Source of the DNA: Leptospira mtsangambouensis
GTDB taxonomy: Bacteria > Spirochaetota > Leptospiria > Leptospirales > Leptospiraceae
Reading direction: 5' to 3'
NCBI RefSeq assembly: GCF_004770475.1
Contig: NZ_RQHK01000017.1
Span: forward strand, 1,116,001 to 1,180,000
DNA: 64,000 bases
Below, piece by piece: positions 9,801-18,073 of the stretch. Both the position numbers and the translations under genes were made by a program. The notes beneath the pieces were generated by a model, which worked only from the letters and a program-made list of their open reading frames with translations, made no database searches and had not been told where the DNA came from. The stretch's first letter is position 1, and each line of letters starts with the position of its first letter.

Positions 9801-10575
9801 TGTTTAAAATATTTCTTTCGCCGATCGTTAGAAGTCGCATAACGATGAGCAAACTAAATAAAGATATAAAAAGACTTGCTTTGTCTTGCCTGCGCATAAC
9901 AAAAAGTCCCAAGTGGTACAAAGCCCATAAAAAAATACTACCAGCAAGAAAAGAAGTAATTTGGTAGCTGCGATTGACTTTGTCATATAACATCCGTCTT
10001 TCGCCGATTTCCATACTTTCCCAAAATCCACCCTTGGAATAATGAAAATTGGAAATTTCATACACGATTTCCGTTTCACCTGACAGGGATTCTAAATCCA
10101 AAAGAACAGATTTATAGGATGGTTCAAAGTAATTAGGATTGATTCCAAAACTTCCTTGTTCCACCACCAGTTTGCCGTTAATGTACAAGCGATAAGCAGA
10201 GGAGAGGTCTAAGTTGTGAAAGGCTAGGGTGGGTGTGTTTTTTGGAAAAAGGACTTTTAACTTATATGTCGCATAACCAAATCCGCCGAGAGTTTCACCA
10301 AACCAATCCACACCTTTCCAATTGGATGGTACTGTTTGGTAGATGTACTTAGGTTCCCTTCCCAATTCAGTGTCAATTTGAATGCCTTTGTTCGTTTGTT
10401 TCCAATAAAATTCCCATTCTCCGTCAAGAGTGATGTTTCCATCTTTCGAAAAGTCCCATGAGGACAAATCCATCTTTCCTTCCTTTGCAATTGGTTTGTT
10501 GCGATTGACTTCCGTGCAGGCGGAGAATCCAAAGAACATACAAAACAGGAATATTAAAATGAATCTTTTCTTCAT
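6838..10575 (-). CDS. 7TM-DISM receptor with three GAF domains and a degenerate cyclase domain
   Basis: A 1245-residue sensor. The N-terminus ends its signal sequence in FSAC, a possible lipobox (C20). Then come an extracytoplasmic jelly-roll-like domain (about 35-185), seven transmembrane helices of 7TM-DISM type (about 205-405), a coiled coil, three GAF domains (about 440-600, 640-800, 830-990) and a class III cyclase-like domain (about 1015-1215). The catalytic residues are eroded: the first metal Asp is replaced (LLLTSFPGF instead of LFTDF), the Lys of EKLKT is Arg, and WGDTVN reads WGKTVT. I infer that it cannot cyclise ATP alone and may regulate or pair with the intact cyclase directly downstream. 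Confidence 0.9.
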   Translation of the reverse strand: MKKRFILIFLFCMFFGFSACTEVNRNKPIAKEGKMDLSSWDFSKDGNITLDGEWEFYWKQTNKGIQIDTELGREPKYIYQTVPSNWKGVDWFGETLGGFGYATYKLKVLFPKNTPTLAFHNLDLSSAYRLYINGKLVVEQGSFGINPNYFEPSYKSVLLDLESLSGETEIVYEISNFHYSKGGFWESMEIGERRMLYDKVNRSYQITSFLAGSIFLWALYHLGLFVMRRQDKASLFISLFSLLIVMRLLTIGERNILNIFPDMPMDFLIRLEFATIYIATIVFAYFYRLVFPNTVGKKTMWVLNVLSTPFLVSLFLPVATFSAQIHFFQIFLILVCVRITIAIIMAYRSDTVGAGLSLIGFSFVFGTVVHDILYQNNVINTMNITPFGFLGFILFQGYILSYGFTRAYLSIEKLKEKLEVSNKELNILKEGLEDIVVERTQELENSKANIERLNEFAKTLNTSLELDSILTKAFDYLNEEVFCDSMILLLVDAENSKLTYHKSVFSSNSRLSLESKLNGMSFALDSSAGIFYHVYKRNRPFRFAKVWESRLTESNQQFLQMVGKHPGMIIPLSSQGKVIAMLALFSEQKGRSFSRSQLQLVENTAENIATAVTNSILVEEMNREKFIAENSRMQMENAKNEVVKLNEFTKKINSESSLSQIIEEMFNYILKTFEIEATLLQLIDPKKNELYTYNTTIPTYATEEQLLFAKSIRVPLNEKGGIIYKTFLRKKALFVPKPPKRYESELDEQIFSQLSLTSFVAVPLVVQNEVIGMAYFTSFQKPLEVTREVLRRISGFCDQIAGAIQNSLLLQITEEERKKSEQAKAEIQKMNEFAKNVNSQNNLENILAEIFGFIRKNYKIEHCVLYFLDKEYNEFRYLNHSGFDLLVDENINYFKSLRFPLREESGFVYKCYKRKRHFYMKHVPKSLPFAIDKQITERSGMNGFLISPLVNNDEVVAMAVYGIGDENIQLNKDEVNSIVGVSEHIASAINNHFLLKKIEEEKQRSDSLLLNILPKNVAEELQKKGRVNPVEFENVTLLLTSFPGFSQITGQLTPEELIEGLDLYFSRFDEIIKAQGMEKLRMTGDMYLAAGGLPVGNFTHAVDACLAALQIKDEVMRMIEDFKDIPFRPNGITIAIHSGPVVAGVIGKSKFNYDVWGKTVTQTQAIRRGGVGVPINISQETMEKVKRLFHIGNQRQINTYEGDQVPIYELLSLKPDLSDDTGSTPNEKFGRLYTQQKRGAKILIK

Positions 10576-10624
10576 AGGTAGGCACTAAGGTTAAGAACTA
10601 GTGACAGAAAAGAAAAGGAAAAAT

Positions 10625-11623
10625 TCAAGTATAACTTACTTTTATTTCTGAAGGAGAAACGTATTGGTGAAGTGCCGATGACATAAGTTCTAAAATTTCT
10701 TCCGTTTCTAAATTTGAATAGGAAACAATTTTATCTTTTTTTTCAAAAGCATGAAATAAAATGGAAGAGTCCTTTCTTACATCCATCATTCTCTTTAAAA
10801 AATCAATATTCATTCTAAATCCACCAATACTGATGTCAACCAGGCCATCTATTTTTAGTTCTTTCCCTAATGTATCAGCTAACGATTGGTAATGGGTTTT
10901 CCAATTCGGAACTCTTAAGATTGGATCAATACAAATTCGGACCTTCCATCCGTCTTGGATTGCTTGGTTGATAACCTTGATTCTTGTGTGGAGTGGTGGA
11001 GTCCCATGTTCTATGGTTTCAATGATGGCTTGTGGACTGATGGTCCAAGCCAAAATAACATTCGGATTTGGTGAGAATTTTGCAATTTGACTGTAGTTAG
11101 TCGACTTTGTGCGAATTTCTAAACTTAATCTTGGTTCGGTTGCGGCAAATTCTAACCAGGCTTTGGTTGCAGGGAAAAATGACTCCAAAGCCAAAAGGTC
11201 GGTATCGTATGACAAAGCCAAATACAGAGATTGATTTTTTTCTATAAATTCTTTTGTAGCATCAAAAAAATCTTCCCAATTGACAAATAACACAAGATTG
11301 GCGGAAGGAAACATTCCTTGTAGGTAACAATATTCGCAGTCATAAATACAATTGAGAGCGATTGTATTATAATAAAAATGTGGATGAGAGAAGTTAGGTG
11401 AAAAATCACTTCCAGGATAAAGAAAATGTTCTTTTTTTTCTGCCAAAATCAACTTAGGAGTTTCTTTTTGGACCCGAAAGTTTTGGGAATTTCGATTAAA
11501 ACTATCTTTGTAATGTCTGATGGGAATAGGAATGGCATTGGGAAAACGTTTTAATATTTCTTTGGTCCTCCAATGATCACGAATCCCATCTTCAATATAA
11601 ATATGAGAGAATGACTTAAACAT
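10625..11623 (-). CDS. Spore photoproduct lyase-like radical SAM protein
   Basis: About 332 residues from the ATG at 11623; an ATG 24 bases upstream is also open but lies deeper in the preceding gene. The radical SAM cluster motif is CIYDCEYC (CX3CX2C) followed by YLQ, as in the spore photoproduct lyase family, with later SAM-barrel segments such as RICIDP. Between the cluster motif and RICIDP there is no cysteine, so the hydrogen-donor Cys of true spore photoproduct lyase seems to be absent. The substrate is therefore uncertain. The start overlaps the end of the nucleoside-phosphorylase-like gene, which implies coexpression. Confidence 0.8.
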   Translation of the reverse strand: MFKSFSHIYIEDGIRDHWRTKEILKRFPNAIPIPIRHYKDSFNRNSQNFRVQKETPKLILAEKKEHFLYPGSDFSPNFSHPHFYYNTIALNCIYDCEYCYLQGMFPSANLVLFVNWEDFFDATKEFIEKNQSLYLALSYDTDLLALESFFPATKAWLEFAATEPRLSLEIRTKSTNYSQIAKFSPNPNVILAWTISPQAIIETIEHGTPPLHTRIKVINQAIQDGWKVRICIDPILRVPNWKTHYQSLADTLGKELKIDGLVDISIGGFRMNIDFLKRMMDVRKDSSILFHAFEKKDKIVSYSNLETEEILELMSSALHQYVSPSEIKVSYT

Positions 11624-12482
11624 GTAGAGACTCTCTCCACTGTTCAAAGAATTCTTTGAGATCAGATTTTGATTTTAAATGGATTTTAAGAGATTCCTCT
11701 GGAAAAGGAAGAATTGTATTTGGATTTCGTAATCGAAAAAACCGAATCGATTTTTTTAAATCATGTTTCATTGTTTCTGTTAGGCGAAGGTTTTGGATGA
11801 ATGCTTCAACCAATGGCCAATCAAAAGTTTCAATTGAATCAATTCCTGTCCAAGGGAGGGGGGAAGTCCATTCATCAAATAGTCCTTCCATCTTTTCTGC
11901 CATCATGGATTCTACAGTTTCTGCCTTACAAAAGGTTCCTTCCAGATGATCTGAAACTAATTTTCCAAGAGAAATATTTTCTAATGGAAAGTATAAAGAG
12001 GCAGCCTCAAAAAAACCGGACCCTTCCATATCAATCAATTGGATTCCTTTTAACTCCTCTTGTGGGAGAAATAAAAATCGGTCAGAATTTTCATTTTTGG
12101 TAATGGGTCTGTCAAATGTGGTTAAAGTTGTTTCTTTTGTGAATTTTGATTTTTCAATTCGATCTGGATAAAAATCTCTTTTTGTTGCTGCATCGGTAAT
12201 TTTATGAATCCAGAAAAAATCACCTAACGAAAGTTCGTTATTATTTGAACCTGCAATTCCTAAATTCCAAATTTTCATTTGGTTTCGATCTGGTTTCGGA
12301 AGAATGTGGGCAAATTCGGAAACAGCCAATGCAGCAGAAAGTTTGCCTGTTCCAGAAATAATGATATAATGATCTTCTTTTTGGAAAATTCGAAATTTCC
12401 CCAAATGGGAAATGGGTTTCGCCTGTAGTTTTGTGATCCAAGGTTTGGCCTCGGAAAGAACAGCGAAAAACAATGCAGACAT
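11616..12482 (-). CDS. Nucleoside phosphorylase superfamily protein (MTA/SAH nucleosidase-like)
   Basis: A 288-residue cytoplasmic protein. The N-terminal MSALFFAVLSEAKP, the ISGTGKLSAA strand-loop, the WNLGIAGS segment and the late IDMEGSGFFEAA motif match the PNP/UDP phosphorylase and MTA/SAH nucleosidase fold, where the Glu of the ME motif contacts ribose and a later Asp (VSDH) acts on the base. The C-terminus is longer than in classic MTA nucleosidases. A nucleosidase acting on S-adenosylhomocysteine or 5'-deoxyadenosine would suit the radical SAM gene that overlaps it downstream, but this is inference. The start codon is only 27 bases from the divergent glutathione peroxidase start. Confidence 0.7.
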   Translation of the reverse strand: MSALFFAVLSEAKPWITKLQAKPISHLGKFRIFQKEDHYIIISGTGKLSAALAVSEFAHILPKPDRNQMKIWNLGIAGSNNNELSLGDFFWIHKITDAATKRDFYPDRIEKSKFTKETTLTTFDRPITKNENSDRFLFLPQEELKGIQLIDMEGSGFFEAASLYFPLENISLGKLVSDHLEGTFCKAETVESMMAEKMEGLFDEWTSPLPWTGIDSIETFDWPLVEAFIQNLRLTETMKHDLKKSIRFFRLRNPNTILPFPEESLKIHLKSKSDLKEFFEQWRESLHV

Positions 12483-12509
12483 AGTCTAAACATGAAACAG
12501 GGGGGTTCC

Positions 12510-13052
12510 ATGCAAAGAAAAGTTTTGTTTGCCATTTTTCTCTTAATCGGTTTCCATATCTATGCTGGAGGAAAAAAGATGTCATTCCACGATTTCAAAT
12601 CTGTATCCATCCAAGGAAAAGACGTTTCCCTTTCTGAATATAAAGGACATCCCGTCCTAGTCGTAAACGTTGCGTCTAAATGTGGTTATACGCCACAATA
12701 TGATGGACTTGAAAAAATTCACCAGTCTTACAAAGACAAAGGATTAAAAGTCATAGGGTTTCCTTCGAATGATTTTGGTGGCCAAGAACCAGGAACCGAA
12801 ACCCAAATTGCCGAGTTTTGCAAACTAAACTTTGGGGTTAGTTTTGATCTGATGAAAAAAACAAAAGTTTTGGGAAATGATAAAGATCCAATATATCAAT
12901 TTTTAACAGAGAATGCAAAAGAAAAAGGGGATGTGAAATGGAACTTCGAAAAATTCCTCATCGATAAAAATGGAAATGTTGTGGGGAGATTTCCTTCGGG
13001 AACCAAACCGGAATCTGCGGAGTTAAAACAAGCCATTGAAAACCTTCTTTAA
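12510..13052 (+). CDS. Glutathione peroxidase family protein, exported
   Basis: About 180 residues from the ATG at 12510, chosen because an oligo-G ribosome-binding site lies just before it; the ATG at 12492 would put that site inside the gene. Residues 1-20 form a signal peptide. The GPx core is clear: NVASKCGYTPQ with the peroxidatic Cys (no selenocysteine), GFPSNDFGGQEPG, and the WNFEKFL segment with the catalytic Trp and Asn. It probably reduces hydroperoxides in the periplasm, using thioredoxin-like donors as non-animal Cys-type members do. It is followed by the ChaN-like gene, whose TTG start lies inside its last codons. Confidence 0.92.
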   Translation: MQRKVLFAIFLLIGFHIYAGGKKMSFHDFKSVSIQGKDVSLSEYKGHPVLVVNVASKCGYTPQYDGLEKIHQSYKDKGLKVIGFPSNDFGGQEPGTETQIAEFCKLNFGVSFDLMKKTKVLGNDKDPIYQFLTENAKEKGDVKWNFEKFLIDKNGNVVGRFPSGTKPESAELKQAIENLL

Positions 13053-13908
13053 TCGATTTCTTTTTTCGTTTTGTTGTGTTTCTTTTGGTTTTGGGATTTC
13101 TGCTGAGGAAGTAAATTCAACCGTACAAATTGTTCGGACATCCACGGCAGAGACCGTAACCATTTCCGATATTCTGAAAGAAACTTCTAAATACAATGTC
13201 ATTGTTTTGGGGGAGGAACATGACAACCAAGATCTCCATCGTTTTTATGAATCTTTGTTTAAAGAAATCTCTGACCAAGAGCCAACTTCTTTGTCTTTGG
13301 AAATGTTAGAACAAGACGGGCAAAATATTGTAAACGAGTTTCTAAGAGGAACCATTACCGAGTCACATTTTTTATCTTCAACCTCTCATTGGAAATCGTT
13401 TAAAACCGACTACTTACCGTTAGTTTCTATCGCAAAAGAAAAAAAATACAATGTTGTTGCTGCAAATCCTCCTCGTCGTTATGTAAATCTAATTTCAAGA
13501 AAAGGTTTGGCTGCTTACCGTGAGTTTTCTGATTTAGCTATTGCCTATATACCTCCTGCTTATAGTTTAGAAAAATATCTAACGGAAGATTACAAACAAC
13601 GGTTAACTGCTTTGTTTGCCAGTGGACACGGAGTGAGTCACGGACCTACAAATCAATACTTGGTTCTTGGCCAGGCAACTTGGGACCAAGGGATGGCCGA
13701 ATCGATTTCTCGGGAATTCTACAAATCTGGAAAGAAGGTGGTCCATTTGAATGGTCGATTTCATTCCGATCGTAAGGGTGGTGTCGTCCACAGACTACGA
13801 GAAATGGGACTTTCTGTTCTTGTGATCTCCGGGTTTGCCAAAGATCGAGAAGAAAGCCAGGATTTTGTGAAAATCGCTGATTTTGTAATTTTAACAAACG
13901 TCCGATAA
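13036..13908 (+). CDS. ChaN-like (DUF399) putative heme-binding exported protein
   Basis: A 290-residue protein that starts at a TTG overlapping the end of the GPx gene by 17 bases; this start is chosen because it gives a good signal peptide (KTFFNRFLF to GISAEE) and no ATG occurs before the conserved domain. The domain opens with VIVLGEEHDNQDLH, the signature of the ChaN/DUF399 family, and includes later LNGRFHSD. E. coli-type relatives of ChaN have been linked to heme binding and iron uptake; the exact role here is unproven. Coupling with an exported peroxidase suggests heme or oxidative-stress handling in the periplasm. Confidence 0.82.
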   Translation: MKTFFNRFLFSFCCVSFGFGISAEEVNSTVQIVRTSTAETVTISDILKETSKYNVIVLGEEHDNQDLHRFYESLFKEISDQEPTSLSLEMLEQDGQNIVNEFLRGTITESHFLSSTSHWKSFKTDYLPLVSIAKEKKYNVVAANPPRRYVNLISRKGLAAYREFSDLAIAYIPPAYSLEKYLTEDYKQRLTALFASGHGVSHGPTNQYLVLGQATWDQGMAESISREFYKSGKKVVHLNGRFHSDRKGGVVHRLREMGLSVLVISGFAKDREESQDFVKIADFVILTNVR

Positions 13909-13923
13909 GAATAGGGAGATCCT

Positions 13924-16512
13924 ATGTCGGCACCTTCTCCCAAATACCTTTGTCCACATTGCCAAAAGGCATCTCGGTTGCCAGAACCAATTCCAAGAGA
14001 AGGGAAGTTCCAGCTAACATGTGCTCATTGTAGCGAAAAAGTAATTCTCAATTTTACGGATTATCGTTTCGAAATTTTGCAAGTGGTTTCGAGGGAACCT
14101 TCGGTTTCTGATGCGGCCCAATCTTTCCAACCGTTTAAAATTCCAACTCCATCCATTTCCAAATCAAATTCTTTAAAAGAAAAATTAGAACCAAAATCAA
14201 AACCTTTTTGGGAACGAAAGGTGGTTTTTGAAAGAGAACCGGAAGAACGTAAGTTCAAACCAAAACCTTTGAAACAAAGGATCACCTCGGGAAAAGCGAA
14301 ACAATCAACTCCTTCTTTTTGGAAAATCACTTTTGCTTTCACCTCGATTTGTCTTTTTTTAATGATCCTTGGTTTTTCGTACTTTGTTGCGGGAGTTCTT
14401 TCCACTAAAAAAGAAGTTCCTTTGTATTTGGAATCATTATCTAAAAACATTCCTACAAAAATTTTAGATCGTAATGGGCAGATGGTGAGTGAAATTTTCC
14501 AAAAAAGAACTTCCACCTTACGTTTGCAAGACTATCCAGAGGATATGATTTCCATACTTTTGAATATTGAAGATCAAAAGTTTTTCTTTCATGGTGGAAT
14601 TGATTATTCTGCAATTCTTAGAGCATTTTTTAAAAATATTGTAAATTTAAGTTATAAACAAGGTGCCTCCACCATTACACAACAGTTAGCAAGGATTATC
14701 CTTGATGATCGTCGTAAAAGTTTGAATCGAAAGTGGCGAGAAGCCCAACTGGCTTTTGCTTTGGAGTCAGTGTTAACCAAAGAACAAATTTTAGAAATGT
14801 ATATGAACCATGTTTATTTAGGTCATGGTGCCTTTGGATTTGGTGAGGGAATTAAATTCTATTTTCAAAAAAATCCAATGGAGTTGAGCAAAGAAGAAAT
14901 GGTGTTACTCGCATCACTTCCTTCCGCACCTAACAAATATTCTCCATTAAAAAATCCAGAAGATTCATACACACGTGTTCGTGCCATTTTACAGATGTTT
15001 CGGAATCGAGGCATTTATCCTAATTTAGATCGTGAAAAGTTTGTTAGTTTTTATCATAATCTATCCACTCGTTCTCCGAATGAAACGGTTTTTGGTTCGA
15101 GGCAAGACATTGCTCCTTATGTGACTGAACATGTGCGTGGAATTCTTTCTTCTTTAGAAGGGGATAAGAATATTTATGAAAGTGGTGGGTATACGGTAGA
15201 AACAACTTTGGACCGAGGTGCCCAAGAACTTATTGGTCCAATTGTTCGTGAATATTTAACAAAATCCCGGAAGTCAGGGAAAATTCAAAAAAAACGGATT
15301 CGAGTAAAGCCGGAATCATCTTTAGATTTAGCATTTCGACAAAGGATGGAAGAAGTATCTATTTTAAACGAACTAGTATGGAATACGGATAGTTTGGAAT
15401 CTGAAAAAGACACTAGTGCCGTCCAGGCTGCAATTGTTGGAATACAACCAAATACCGGTCAGGTGTTATTTTTGCATGGTGGTGAAGAGTTTAATTCGCA
15501 GAACCAATTCAATCGCGCCACCCAAATGCGGAGACAAACTGGAAGTTCCATCAAGGCCGTGTTATATGCCTCTGCGATTGATGCCGGTGTGATCCAATCT
15601 GGTACAAGAATTTTGGATGCTCCTTTGTATTATCGTGGCGGTGGTGGAAAAGAATGGGCTCCTGAAAATTTAGGAGGAAGTTTTGATGGCGAGATTTCTC
15701 TTCGCACAGCACTTGTAAAATCCAAAAACACCGCAGCAGTTCAAGTTGCAGAACGATTGGGTAGTGCAGGCATTGAACGTTATTTTACAAAATACTTTTT
15801 TCCAAATGATTCAGAAAAGAAAAATCGATACAGAGGTGATTTGTCTTTGGCTCTGGGAACTTTAGAGATTTCTCCTTTGGAGATGGCATCCGCCTTTACA
15901 GGTTTTGTCAACCAAGGCACAGTCAAACGTCCTTATCTCATCCAAAGAATTAAAAATGCAAAAGGTGTGGTTCTGTATGAAGTGGGTGGAACTGATGAGT
16001 TTAAATTAAAACTCCCACCAGAGCGCCAAGTGATTCGTCCTGATACTGCAGAAGTGATGGTATCTTTATTACGTGACAGTGGTCGTGCCAGTGGAGTCAG
16101 AAACGGTGGTTATGTGGGAGATTTAATCGGCAAAACGGGAACTACGAATGATTACAAAGATGCTTGGTTTGTGGGAGCAAGGCCCGATTTAGCATTGGCC
16201 GTTTGGGTTGGTTATGACAATCCAAAATTTGGAATGGGTCCGAGCGGACTTGGTGGAGCAGTGGCCGCTCCACTTTGGGGAGAAATTGTATCTTCTATTG
16301 ATAAAAAAAATATAATTCCCAAAATCCAATTCAGCCAACCAGTTTATGCAAAACCATATAAGATCTGTTCGTTGACAGGAAAACAAGCAGGTGCCAATTG
16401 TCCAGTGGCAAATGAGTTGTATCTTTCTGATTATCCCCCCGAGGGAATTTGTACAGAAGACCATAAAGCAACACATTCAGAAAATAAAGATTTGATGAAA
16501 GGGTTGTATTAG
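13924..16512 (+). CDS. Class A penicillin-binding protein (PBP1A type) with N-terminal zinc ribbon
   Basis: An 862-residue bifunctional murein synthase. An unusual cytoplasmic N-terminus carries a zinc ribbon (CPHC near residue 10 and CAHC near residue 35) and a basic linker, followed by one transmembrane helix (about 137-157). The glycosyltransferase domain (about 175-345) has EDQKFFFHGG with the catalytic Glu and GASTITQQLAR. The transpeptidase domain (about 480-790) has S-x-x-K in GSSIKA near 540, SKN near 600 and KTGTT near 737. Polymerase and crosslinking activities should be intact. The next gene starts immediately after its stop codon. Confidence 0.94.
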   Translation: MSAPSPKYLCPHCQKASRLPEPIPREGKFQLTCAHCSEKVILNFTDYRFEILQVVSREPSVSDAAQSFQPFKIPTPSISKSNSLKEKLEPKSKPFWERKVVFEREPEERKFKPKPLKQRITSGKAKQSTPSFWKITFAFTSICLFLMILGFSYFVAGVLSTKKEVPLYLESLSKNIPTKILDRNGQMVSEIFQKRTSTLRLQDYPEDMISILLNIEDQKFFFHGGIDYSAILRAFFKNIVNLSYKQGASTITQQLARIILDDRRKSLNRKWREAQLAFALESVLTKEQILEMYMNHVYLGHGAFGFGEGIKFYFQKNPMELSKEEMVLLASLPSAPNKYSPLKNPEDSYTRVRAILQMFRNRGIYPNLDREKFVSFYHNLSTRSPNETVFGSRQDIAPYVTEHVRGILSSLEGDKNIYESGGYTVETTLDRGAQELIGPIVREYLTKSRKSGKIQKKRIRVKPESSLDLAFRQRMEEVSILNELVWNTDSLESEKDTSAVQAAIVGIQPNTGQVLFLHGGEEFNSQNQFNRATQMRRQTGSSIKAVLYASAIDAGVIQSGTRILDAPLYYRGGGGKEWAPENLGGSFDGEISLRTALVKSKNTAAVQVAERLGSAGIERYFTKYFFPNDSEKKNRYRGDLSLALGTLEISPLEMASAFTGFVNQGTVKRPYLIQRIKNAKGVVLYEVGGTDEFKLKLPPERQVIRPDTAEVMVSLLRDSGRASGVRNGGYVGDLIGKTGTTNDYKDAWFVGARPDLALAVWVGYDNPKFGMGPSGLGGAVAAPLWGEIVSSIDKKNIIPKIQFSQPVYAKPYKICSLTGKQAGANCPVANELYLSDYPPEGICTEDHKATHSENKDLMKGLY

Positions 16513-17484
16513 ATGAAAAAGATTCAGATTAGTTTGATTCGTTTCGTTTTGCTTTTTTCTTTGTTTGGATTTTCTTCATCGATATTTGCAGATTCTTATT
16601 ATGAAGCAGGGTATGAGATGGAACAATTGAATACTCTATTTGCCATTCCTCTGTATGAAAAAGCATTAACACAAAAACCATCTGGAAAATTACAAAAGGC
16701 AGTGGTATCCAGACTTTTCTTTTTGTATAAAAAACATGGAAAGTTACTGGATGCATTGTTTTTAGGAAGTAAATTTCCCTCTCTCATCCCTTCGAAAGAA
16801 AGAGGTTGGATTTGGACTCATTTGGCAGAAATCTACAAACCGATCGGGGTTGCCGAACTCTCTGTAACCTACGTACACGCAGCCAAAGCCTCTGCGGATA
16901 AATTTACGGAATTATCAGAACACCTAAAACTTGCCAACTCACAAAAGTTATATGAATTTGCTTCCATCATTCTTTTGAAACGCAAACAATACAAAGTGAT
17001 TTTATCGATTTATGCGGAAAACCAGGCAATGGCAAAAACTCCATTATTTATTGGGATTTCTGAATTTAAAATTGGAGCCGATTCCGGTAAGGAATTTTTG
17101 AAAACCATTTTGGGTGAATCTGAATCAGAAAGATCAGACCAAGAAAAATCGGATGTTCTGTATTTGATGGGAGTGTACTACCGCCAAACAACAGAATACG
17201 ATTTGTCCGCAAGATACTTTCGGATGAGTGGAAGTTTTGGATCCAAACCAAGAGCGGATTTAGAAACCACCAAGTCTCTGGTTTTAAAAGGAAATGCGAA
17301 AGAGATGTGTTCGACATTTAAATTTTCACCGTCCTCCACAGATGAAATCGAAACTCTTTTGCATTTTTATTGTTCTCCCAATCCAAACAATTCTTGGAAA
17401 CCATATGAACCAAGCATTCGGATTTTAGCCGAAAGAGAAGGGAATGAATTTTTAACATTACTCTTTCCGGGGACAAACCAATGA
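16513..17484 (+). CDS. Exported TPR-like helical-repeat protein
   Basis: A 323-residue protein with a signal peptide (ends SIFADS near residue 27) and a mature region of repeated amphipathic helices that resemble degenerate tetratricopeptide repeats, for example YLMGVYYRQTTEYDLSARYF near residues 215-235. No enzymatic motif is seen. It starts directly after the PBP stop and its own stop overlaps the next gene by 4 bases, so it is in the PBP operon and may assist cell-wall assembly in the periplasm. This function is inferred from context only. Confidence 0.75.
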   Translation: MKKIQISLIRFVLLFSLFGFSSSIFADSYYEAGYEMEQLNTLFAIPLYEKALTQKPSGKLQKAVVSRLFFLYKKHGKLLDALFLGSKFPSLIPSKERGWIWTHLAEIYKPIGVAELSVTYVHAAKASADKFTELSEHLKLANSQKLYEFASIILLKRKQYKVILSIYAENQAMAKTPLFIGISEFKIGADSGKEFLKTILGESESERSDQEKSDVLYLMGVYYRQTTEYDLSARYFRMSGSFGSKPRADLETTKSLVLKGNAKEMCSTFKFSPSSTDEIETLLHFYCSPNPNNSWKPYEPSIRILAEREGNEFLTLLFPGTNQ

Positions 17485-17942
17485 AAAAAAAATCTAATAC
17501 CATGGGCTTTGTTTTCGGTTTTGTTTTTCTCTTAGCTTCTTCTTTATTCGCTAATTTTTTAGTCACACCAGAACAAACTTTGCGATTGGAACTTGTCGGG
17601 TCATCACGAGACCAAATTCGATTTTGCAAACAGAAACCGTTGTTAGTGTTTGGTCGAAATCCGATATCTCCTTCCACGACTTGCCAATTTTTACCAGAAA
17701 CAGAAGTGGGTTTGGACCAATTTTTTACCGAAGAACTCACTGAAACTGAAGAAACACAATGGGCTTTCTATGATGGATCTGGCAAACAATTGTTTCCAAC
17801 TGTCTCTTGGGAAGGGCAAGAACCTATGCATTTCATTTCAGTTGTGCGATCGAAACGCGGACAATTTGGAGTGCAGTTGCAAAGGAAAAAAGACGGGGCT
17901 TACTTTTTCTATAGAACTAAGATTCAGAACTGGGTGATTTAG
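17481..17942 (+). CDS. Exported protein of unknown function
   Basis: A 153-residue protein with a signal peptide or N-terminal anchor (about residues 8-26, ending SLFAN). The mature part is predicted mainly beta and contains one Cys pair (RFCKQKP and TTCQF). I recognise no family. It overlaps the TPR-like gene by 4 bases and is the last gene of the PBP1A operon, ending 37 bases before the convergent tRNA genes. Confidence 0.68.
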   Translation: MKKKSNTMGFVFGFVFLLASSLFANFLVTPEQTLRLELVGSSRDQIRFCKQKPLLVFGRNPISPSTTCQFLPETEVGLDQFFTEELTETEETQWAFYDGSGKQLFPTVSWEGQEPMHFISVVRSKRGQFGVQLQRKKDGAYFFYRTKIQNWVI

Positions 17943-17979
17943 CTGGGGATTGGTTTGTGGTGATAAAGACTTCTTAGTT

Positions 17980-18067
<88 letters not shown>

Positions 18068-18073
18068 GTTGCA

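Noticed and set aside
6838..10575. A frameshift or sequencing error as the reason for the degenerate cyclase motifs
   Set aside because: The frame is continuous through the domain, the flanking conserved segments (HSGPVVAGVIGKSKFNYDVWG and the second metal Asp) are in phase, and the changes are isolated substitutions.
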